Shown: one piece after another, positions 5,594 through 10,734 of the stretch
How the letters are laid out: the number at the start of each line of letters is the position of its first letter
How positions within the stretch are numbered: the stretch's first letter is position 1
NCBI GenBank assembly: GCA_036794825.1
Contig: DAIRGA010000058.1
Location: 1-10,734 of the forward strand
Source of the DNA: RZYY01 sp036794825
GTDB lineage: Bacteria; Bacteroidota; Bacteroidia; Bacteroidales; 4484-276
Direction of reading: 5' to 3'
DNA: 10,734 nucleotides
The notes under the pieces: generated by a model
Database searches by the model: none
What the model saw: the letters and a program-made list of their open reading frames with translations, nothing else
Told to the model about the DNA's origin: nothing
Program-made: the position numbers and the translations under genes

Positions 5594-8500
5594 ATGAAAA
5601 ATTTTATTCTGCTCACGGGGTTGCTGATTTTTGCAGCCTTAACCTTTGCGCACGTGCCGCAAAACACACTAAATGAGGATGGTATCCGAACAGGGGGAGA
5701 CACCAAAATCTCCATCCCGGGACTCAATCCGGCATGTATGATGGCTTCCGGAAGTGAATTCTTAATGCCTGATGAAGCAGGTGGAGAAACGACACAAAGC
5801 CATGTAATTGAATTCTCTAAGGGATGGAATGGATTTTCAAGCTATGTTAACCCGGAGAACCCAGCTATTGAGACCCTGTTTCTTGCAGTTCAGGATCAAT
5901 TAATCATTCTGTACAATCAAACGGGAATCTATATGCCTTCACAACAGTTAAACACACTTGTAAACTGGGATCCACAATCAGGTTACATTGCAAAATTTGC
6001 ACAGGAAGCAACAATTGAGTTTTCAGGACAAAAAATGCAGAATGGAATGCTCTCACTCTCAGCGGGCTGGAATCTGATTCCTGTCCTTTCCAGTTGTCCG
6101 GTAAATGTTGAAACACTCTTTGGAAATTCTGGTGTTGAAGTCGTAAAAGAAGTAGCTGGATGGAAATTGTACTGGCCAGGATTTGACATCAACACCATTG
6201 AAGAACTCTTACCCGGAAGCGCTTACTTTGTGAAGATGAACAGCCCGGCAGAAATTAGTTTTCCGGATTGTCCGGTGCCACAGTGGCAATGCGGTGATGT
6301 ACTGGTTGATTCGCGTGACGGGAAATCCTACGCTACGGTTCAAATCGGGAATCAATGCTGGATGGCTGAAAATCTGAATGTCGGATCGATGATTGAGCCT
6401 CCACAGTCACAGCTTAATAATTCAATAATTGAAAAATATTGTTACAACGGGACACAGGATAGCTGCGATGTTTATGGTGGACTTTACCAGTGGGATGAAA
6501 TGATGCAATACGACACCATTGCCGGACGAAGAGGTATTTGTCCGACTGGCTGGCACCTGCCGACCGATGAAGAATGGAAGGTTTTGGAAGGGTCTGCCGA
6601 TAGCCAGTTCGGTTATCCTGATCCCGAATGGGACAACATGGGATACCGGGGATTCGATGCATGCAAAAATTTAAAAAAATCAAACGATGCATGGTGGATA
6701 AACAGCGGTGTCGATATCTTCGGGTTTTCAGCTTTGCCGGTTGGAAATGTAAGTACCGAAGGACAATTTGAAAATTTCTCATATTATGCGCATTTCTGGA
6801 CTTCCTCTGTCACTTCACAGTCACTTGGTGGTGGAGCTTATAAAAGAAGTTTGGGAGGAGGAACAGATCAATTGAACAGGTATAACAATCATTCTTTATA
6901 TGCTTTTAGTGTCAGATGCGTTAAAGACACACAACCTCAGCCGTGGTCCTGCGGCGATCCAATCATCGATACCCGAGACAACCAATCCTACAACACTGTT
7001 CAAATCGGAGATCAATGCTGGATGGCGGAGAACCTGAATGTTGGAACTTCAGTTCTTTCAACCAATGAAATGACAGATAACGGCATAATTGAAAAGTATT
7101 GTTTTGACAACAATGAAGATAGTTGCAGTTTTTGGGGGGGATTGTATCAATGGTTTGAAATGATGCAATATAATACATCTGAAGGCTCACAGGGAATTTG
7201 TCCAACGGGATGGCACATACCCAGTGAAGCAGAGTGGTGTCAGCTAGCTGAATTTGTAGATTCCTCTGTGGATTGCGAAATTGGTGGCTCTCCTGGTATT
7301 GATATTGGGATGAAGTTAAAATCTGCCGATGCCTGGTTGAACGGTGGTAATGGAAATGATATTTACGGTTTTGATGCTCTTCCATCCGGCTTTCGGGATC
7401 CGGGTTCTGCTTTATGTACTCCTGGATATTACTGTGATTTTTGGTCTTCCTTTAGTGAGACTAATGGCAATGCAAATCGCTGGGCATTTACCTACCAATC
7501 AAATATTATTATTCATGATATGTATAGCCAGATGTTTGGGTTCAGTGTTCGCTGCATCAGGGATTCACAGCCTCAGCCCTGGTCGTGCGGTGATCCGATC
7601 ATCGACACCCGCGACAACCAATCCTACAATACCGTTCAAATTGGCGACCAATGTTGGATGGCGGAGAACCTGAATGTGGGAACTATGACTGCACCCATCG
7701 GGGAATCTAACAACGGGATCATAGAAAAAATATGCTATAATGACAACACTGCCAATTGCGATGAATACGGTGGTCTTTATTTCTGGAATGAAATGATGCA
7801 GTACTCGCCTGAAGAATTCAACCATGGAATTTGCCCCGATGGCTGGCATGTGCCGAGATTAGCAGAATGGGATGTGCTTATCAATTCTCAGGGTGGGACG
7901 AATTTAGCAGGAGCTAATTTAAAAGAAACAGGATTTGATCATTGGGACTCTCCCAATACAGGTGCAACAAACCAAAGCGGGTTTACAGCATTTGGCGGAG
8001 GGGTTTATGCCTGGGGCTATGATGCTCTGAAGCAGATGGGCTTGTTTTGGACATCTTCTCAAATATCAGGAGTTGAACCCGTTTATAAATTATTCATGAA
8101 CAATAGTGTGGAAGTTACCTGGGATGGAGCAGCAACTGAATATCATTTATATGCGAGCCTTCGCTGCATTAAAACCGCCTGTCCCTCAATTTCGACGGCC
8201 AATGCCGGAGCAGATAATCTTACTGTTGCAGGAAATTCATTAATACTCGATGGGAATGATCCGGCAAACATTGAAGAGTCTGTCCGCTGGTCAATAGTCA
8301 GTGGTTCAGGAGGATCCTTCTTTGATGAGCGGAATCCGCACACTGCCTTTACAGGAAACCCGGCTGAAAGCTATGTTCTCGCCTATACCATTTCAAATTA
8401 TTGCGGAGAATCTGATGTTGATTCTGTTATGATTGGTTTTGCTCCCGCTGCGGTTTCCTATTGCGGAAATGTTACTGAAATAACCTACGAAGGACAGACC

Positions 8501-10734
8501 TATCATACCGTCCAGATTGGTGACCAATGCTGGCTTAAAGAAAACCTGAATGTGGGACAAATGATCGATGGAAATACTATTCAATCAGATAACAGTACCC
8601 TGGAAAAATATTGTTACAACAATGAACCCGACAGTTGTTCTGCATACGGAGGCTTGTACCAATGGAACGAGTTGATGCAATATTCCGGCCAGCCGGGAGC
8701 ACAGGGAATATGTCCTGAAGGATGGCATATCCCTACTGATTATGATTGGTGTCTTTTGGTATCGGAGCTTGATCCTGAAGCAGATTGCTTGACGAATATT
8801 AGTCAAACGGCTGGTGGAAAACTAAAAGAAACAGGGTATGAACATTGGAACTTTGGCAATGAAGGAGCGACAAATGAATCAGGTTTTACAGCAGTAGGAA
8901 GCGGTAGCAAGGGTGATTTTTTCTACAATATCAGGGAAACAGGAGAATATGTCACAAGTACGCGAAGAACTGAAGGCGAATTTTTTATAAGGCACATGAG
9001 TTCTTACGGTCCCTGGATTACACGTGGTTACTATCCGGTGACAATTGGGTTACCTGTCCGATGCATAAAAGATAAGGATCTTCCTGTTTGGAGCTGCGGC
9101 GACCCCATCATCGACACCCGCGACAATCAATCCTACAATACCGTTCAAATCGGCGATCAATGCTGGATGGCGGAGAACATGAACGTGGGGACTATGATTG
9201 CACCTCTGAGTGAATCTGACAACGGGATCATCGAAAAATTATGCTATGACGATAATCCGGCAAATTGCGATGAATACGGAGGTCTGTATTTCTGGGATGA
9301 AATCATGAATTATACCACGGAAGAAGTTAACCAGGGAATCTGTCCCAATGGTTGGCGAATTCCAACAAAAGCCGATTGGGATTACCTGGTCAATGTGCAA
9401 GGTGGTTTAAGCCTTGCAGGAGGTAATCTGAAAGAAACGGGATTCGATCATTGGGATGCACCCAATACAGGGGCGACCAATTCCAGTGGCTTTACTGCAT
9501 TAGGTGGAGGTTTGAATGCTGTGGGTTATTATAGTCTGAAACAAGATGGCATTTTTTGGACTTCGAGTATGGAACCTTACATCAATGAGCCTATTTATGG
9601 ACGTCTTTTCCATTATTCTTCAGAAATATATTTCGACAACGCAATTCCTGAATGGTATATGTACTTGAGTCTACGCTGCATAAAAGATATTGAACAACCC
9701 TCCTGGTCCTGCGGCGATCCCATTCTCGACGCCCGCGACAATCAATCCTACAATACTGTTCAGATCGGTGAGCAATGCTGGATGGCTGAGAACATGAATG
9801 CGGGAACAATGATCAATGGCATAACACAAACTAATAACGGTGTCATTGAGAGATACTGTTATGAGAATAATGAAGCTAACTGTGATATCTACGGGGGTTT
9901 ATATGAATGGCCGGAAGCCATGCAGTATTTGACTAACGCAGGGGCACAGGGCATTTGTCCTGATGGTTGGCAAATTCCGAAGGACGGGGACTGGCTGATA
10001 TTGGAATCTTTCCTCGGTGGTTCATCCATAGCCGGAGGAAAAATGAAATCTATCGGAACCATTGAGGATGGTACCGGTTTGTGGCACACACCTAATGCGG
10101 GAGCAACCAATGAATGTGGATGGACAGGATATCCAGGGGGAATTCGGGCCTTTAATGATGGAAGCTTTTACTACCAGGGCAATGAAGGATACTTTTGGTC
10201 TTCATCTCAAACAAGTTCATTCAGTGCCTGGTGGCGGGGTCTGAACAGCAATTATGCAAGTATTGACCGGGACGCGGGAAACGGAGCCAATGGATTCTCA
10301 GTCCGCTGTATTAAAGCATGCTCACCCGAACCTACTCAATCCAATGCCGGTCCTGATCAGCTTAATATATCCGGAACTTCTGCCCTGCTTGCCGGGAATT
10401 CACCGGTGAATGGCGCAGGTGTATGGTCAATAGTAAGCGGCACGGGCGGTACGATCGAATCACCCGCTTCACCATCCAGCGTTTTTCTGGGTTTGGTAGG
10501 AAATGAATACACGCTTTCATGGACCATTTCTACAGAATGTGGGAGCTCATCGGATAATGTTATAATAAGCTTTGGAACTGCAAGCTTTTCATGCGGAAAT
10601 TCATTGGTTTATGAGGGGCAAGCTTATGCGACGGTTCAGATCGGAGATCAATGCTGGATGGCTGAAAATCTTAATGTGGGCATACAGGTCAATCCTTATG
10701 TGCAATCCAACAACGGAATCACTGAAAAACTCTG
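5594..10734 (+). CDS. Giant exported FISUMP-repeat protein, 3' end beyond the window
   Basis: The frame is open from 5594 to the last base, giving 1713 complete codons without a stop. I checked the frame at each conserved domain and saw no frameshift. ATG 5594 is chosen because it begins a clean signal peptide (MKNFILLTGLLIFAALTFA, cleavage near residue 19). An in-frame ATG at 5552 would add 14 residues before it. Domains: two-fold GW module at residues 70-226; FISUMP domains at 233-445, 453-657, 665-860, 957-1160, 1168-1365 and 1373-1574, with a seventh from 1667; PKD-like linkers at 870-949 and 1584-1660. Each FISUMP domain starts with CGD/CGN-x-VQIGxQCW, has C-x-YGGLYxW and GICPxGWxxP in the middle, and ends with a VRCIK-like motif. 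A T9SS sorting domain is expected at the unseen C-terminus. Role: secreted or surface-displayed repeat protein, ligand unknown. Parts of the FISUMP fold may resemble the formylglycine-generating-enzyme / C-type lectin fold (family-level inference). Confidence 0.92.
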   Translation, partial: MKNFILLTGLLIFAALTFAHVPQNTLNEDGIRTGGDTKISIPGLNPACMMASGSEFLMPDEAGGETTQSHVIEFSKGWNGFSSYVNPENPAIETLFLAVQDQLIILYNQTGIYMPSQQLNTLVNWDPQSGYIAKFAQEATIEFSGQKMQNGMLSLSAGWNLIPVLSSCPVNVETLFGNSGVEVVKEVAGWKLYWPGFDINTIEELLPGSAYFVKMNSPAEISFPDCPVPQWQCGDVLVDSRDGKSYATVQIGNQCWMAENLNVGSMIEPPQSQLNNSIIEKYCYNGTQDSCDVYGGLYQWDEMMQYDTIAGRRGICPTGWHLPTDEEWKVLEGSADSQFGYPDPEWDNMGYRGFDACKNLKKSNDAWWINSGVDIFGFSALPVGNVSTEGQFENFSYYAHFWTSSVTSQSLGGGAYKRSLGGGTDQLNRYNNHSLYAFSVRCVKDTQPQPWSCGDPIIDTRDNQSYNTVQIGDQCWMAENLNVGTSVLSTNEMTDNGIIEKYCFDNNEDSCSFWGGLYQWFEMMQYNTSEGSQGICPTGWHIPSEAEWCQLAEFVDSSVDCEIGGSPGIDIGMKLKSADAWLNGGNGNDIYGFDALPSGFRDPGSALCTPGYYCDFWSSFSETNGNANRWAFTYQSNIIIHDMYSQMFGFSVRCIRDSQPQPWSCGDPIIDTRDNQSYNTVQIGDQCWMAENLNVGTMTAPIGESNNGIIEKICYNDNTANCDEYGGLYFWNEMMQYSPEEFNHGICPDGWHVPRLAEWDVLINSQGGTNLAGANLKETGFDHWDSPNTGATNQSGFTAFGGGVYAWGYDALKQMGLFWTSSQISGVEPVYKLFMNNSVEVTWDGAATEYHLYASLRCIKTACPSISTANAGADNLTVAGNSLILDGNDPANIEESVRWSIVSGSGGSFFDERNPHTAFTGNPAESYVLAYTISNYCGESDVDSVMIGFAPAAVSYCGNVTEITYEGQTYHTVQIGDQCWLKENLNVGQMIDGNTIQSDNSTLEKYCYNNEPDSCSAYGGLYQWNELMQYSGQPGAQGICPEGWHIPTDYDWCLLVSELDPEADCLTNISQTAGGKLKETGYEHWNFGNEGATNESGFTAVGSGSKGDFFYNIRETGEYVTSTRRTEGEFFIRHMSSYGPWITRGYYPVTIGLPVRCIKDKDLPVWSCGDPIIDTRDNQSYNTVQIGDQCWMAENMNVGTMIAPLSESDNGIIEKLCYDDNPANCDEYGGLYFWDEIMNYTTEEVNQGICPNGWRIPTKADWDYLVNVQGGLSLAGGNLKETGFDHWDAPNTGATNSSGFTALGGGLNAVGYYSLKQDGIFWTSSMEPYINEPIYGRLFHYSSEIYFDNAIPEWYMYLSLRCIKDIEQPSWSCGDPILDARDNQSYNTVQIGEQCWMAENMNAGTMINGITQTNNGVIERYCYENNEANCDIYGGLYEWPEAMQYLTNAGAQGICPDGWQIPKDGDWLILESFLGGSSIAGGKMKSIGTIEDGTGLWHTPNAGATNECGWTGYPGGIRAFNDGSFYYQGNEGYFWSSSQTSSFSAWWRGLNSNYASIDRDAGNGANGFSVRCIKACSPEPTQSNAGPDQLNISGTSALLAGNSPVNGAGVWSIVSGTGGTIESPASPSSVFLGLVGNEYTLSWTISTECGSSSDNVIISFGTASFSCGNSLVYEGQAYATVQIGDQCWMAENLNVGIQVNPYVQSNNGITEKL
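5801..6271 (+). repeat. Two-fold GW module, copy in the FISUMP gene
   Basis: Residues 70-226, homologous to 3332-3805. The first half begins IEFSKGWNGFSS and the second LSLSAGWNLIPV. Both contain ETLF, a G-x-YxP or LYWP motif, an LNT/INT segment and a final GYIAKF / AYFVKM strand followed by a FSG or SFP turn. Shared near-identical words with the other gene are KEVAG, YWP and AGWNL. Here it follows the signal peptide; in the first gene it precedes the C-terminal region. Confidence 0.8.
8201..8440 (+). repeat. PKD-like linker 1
   Basis: About 80 residues between U3 and U4: NAGADNL, then a SLILDGNDP segment, WSIVSGSGG, a phenylalanine/glycine turn, YVLAYTIS, CGESD and VMIGF. This order of strands matches PKD/Ig-like domains found in Bacteroidota surface proteins. 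The matching copy is at 10343-10573. Confidence 0.75.
10343..10573 (+). repeat. PKD-like linker 2
   Basis: About 77 residues between U6 and U7: NAGPDQL, SALLAGNSP, VWSIVSGTGG, VFLGLVG, YTLSWTIS, CGSSSD and VIISF. It aligns with linker 1 over its whole length and likewise follows a FISUMP domain ending RCIK-x-ACP/SP. It marks the end of the second three-domain block. Confidence 0.75.

Larger units (their letters stand above)
6290..10734 (+). repeat. Array of seven FISUMP domain repeats (six whole, one cut by the window)
   Basis: Units: U1 6290-6928, U2 6950-7564, U3 7586-8173, U4 8462-9073, U5 9095-9688, U6 9710-10315, U7 from 10592. Each unit opens with a 96-base head (U7: 90 bases) encoding the CGD-to-NVG segment. 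Six cysteines recur in each whole unit: CGD/CGN, QCW, the first C of a YC-x(7-8)-C pair, its second C, GICP, and the final RC. U1 and U2 share a body of the LKxS-DAW ... GFxALPxG type. U3 and U5 share LKETGFDHWDxPNTGATNxSG, and U4 and U6 are looser relatives of that second type. U4 has lost the FWTSS motif found near the C-terminus of most units (it has EYVTST). Confidence 0.9.

Noticed and set aside
6963..7385. 140-codon open frame on the - strand inside the FISUMP gene
   Set aside because: It lies wholly antisense to a well-supported coding domain, its predicted protein is rich in His, Gln and Arg and low in complexity, and similar shadow frames (6414-6782, 9591-9809) arise opposite other FISUMP units.
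7344..7673. 109-codon + strand frame overlapping the FISUMP gene in another phase
   Set aside because: It spans the end of U2 and the head of U3, where the main frame is strongly conserved. The alternative protein shows no recognisable domain, and a related shadow appears at 10062-10244.
6950..9805. CRISPR-like direct repeats
   Set aside because: The ~96-base repeated heads are coding, in phase, imperfect and spaced about 615-880 bases apart, so they are protein domain repeats.
6290..10734. Diversity-generating retroelement variable regions
   Set aside because: Differences among units are not concentrated at adenine positions, no template repeat is seen, and no reverse transcriptase lies in the window.

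Overview
The window looks like a piece of a Bacteroidota (Bacteroidetes) chromosome. The first large gene ends in a type IX secretion system (T9SS) type A sorting domain. The one clear promoter element is of the Bacteroidota type (TAnnTTTG). Start codons lack Shine-Dalgarno sequences. The other large gene is built from FISUMP domains (Fibrobacter succinogenes major paralogous domain, TIGR02145), which are common in secreted Bacteroidota and Fibrobacterota proteins. Every gene lies on the + strand; I saw nothing credible on the - strand.

Layout. (1) Positions 1-4474 hold a very large, repeat-rich, beta-helix-like surface protein that ends in a T9SS C-terminal domain. Its 5' end is abnormal: there is no signal peptide, and recognisable repeat homology runs upstream past the first possible start codon (GTG at 65) towards an in-frame TAG at 38-40. 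(2) Positions 4475-4741 are non-coding and carry a TAnnTTTG promoter element. (3) Positions 4742-5289 hold two small unrecognised genes joined by an ATGA stop/start overlap. (4) Positions 5290-5593 form a leader with one CGTGGG segment that can pair with three different partners, a T-run, and a GC-rich hairpin just before the next start. (5) Position 5594 to the window end is one uninterrupted reading frame of at least 1713 codons with no stop. It has a signal peptide, a two-fold 'GW' module, six complete FISUMP domains, the start of a seventh, and two PKD-like linkers.

The two giant proteins are related. A module of about 155 residues, itself an internal duplication, sits just upstream of the C-terminal region in the first protein and just after the signal peptide in the second. 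Both appear to be exported, modular cell-surface or secreted proteins assembled by domain shuffling. The FISUMP protein shows a higher-order pattern: three FISUMP domains then a PKD-like linker, repeated with a period of about 2.13-2.17 kb. Its domain heads and domain bodies give conflicting relationships, and two of the heads differ by 11 bases that are all synonymous.

I found no RNA genes, CRISPR arrays, transposases or integrases. Features of real novelty interest are the FISUMP super-repeat, the leader upstream of it, and the unidentified two-gene operon. None of these can be assigned a function from sequence alone.
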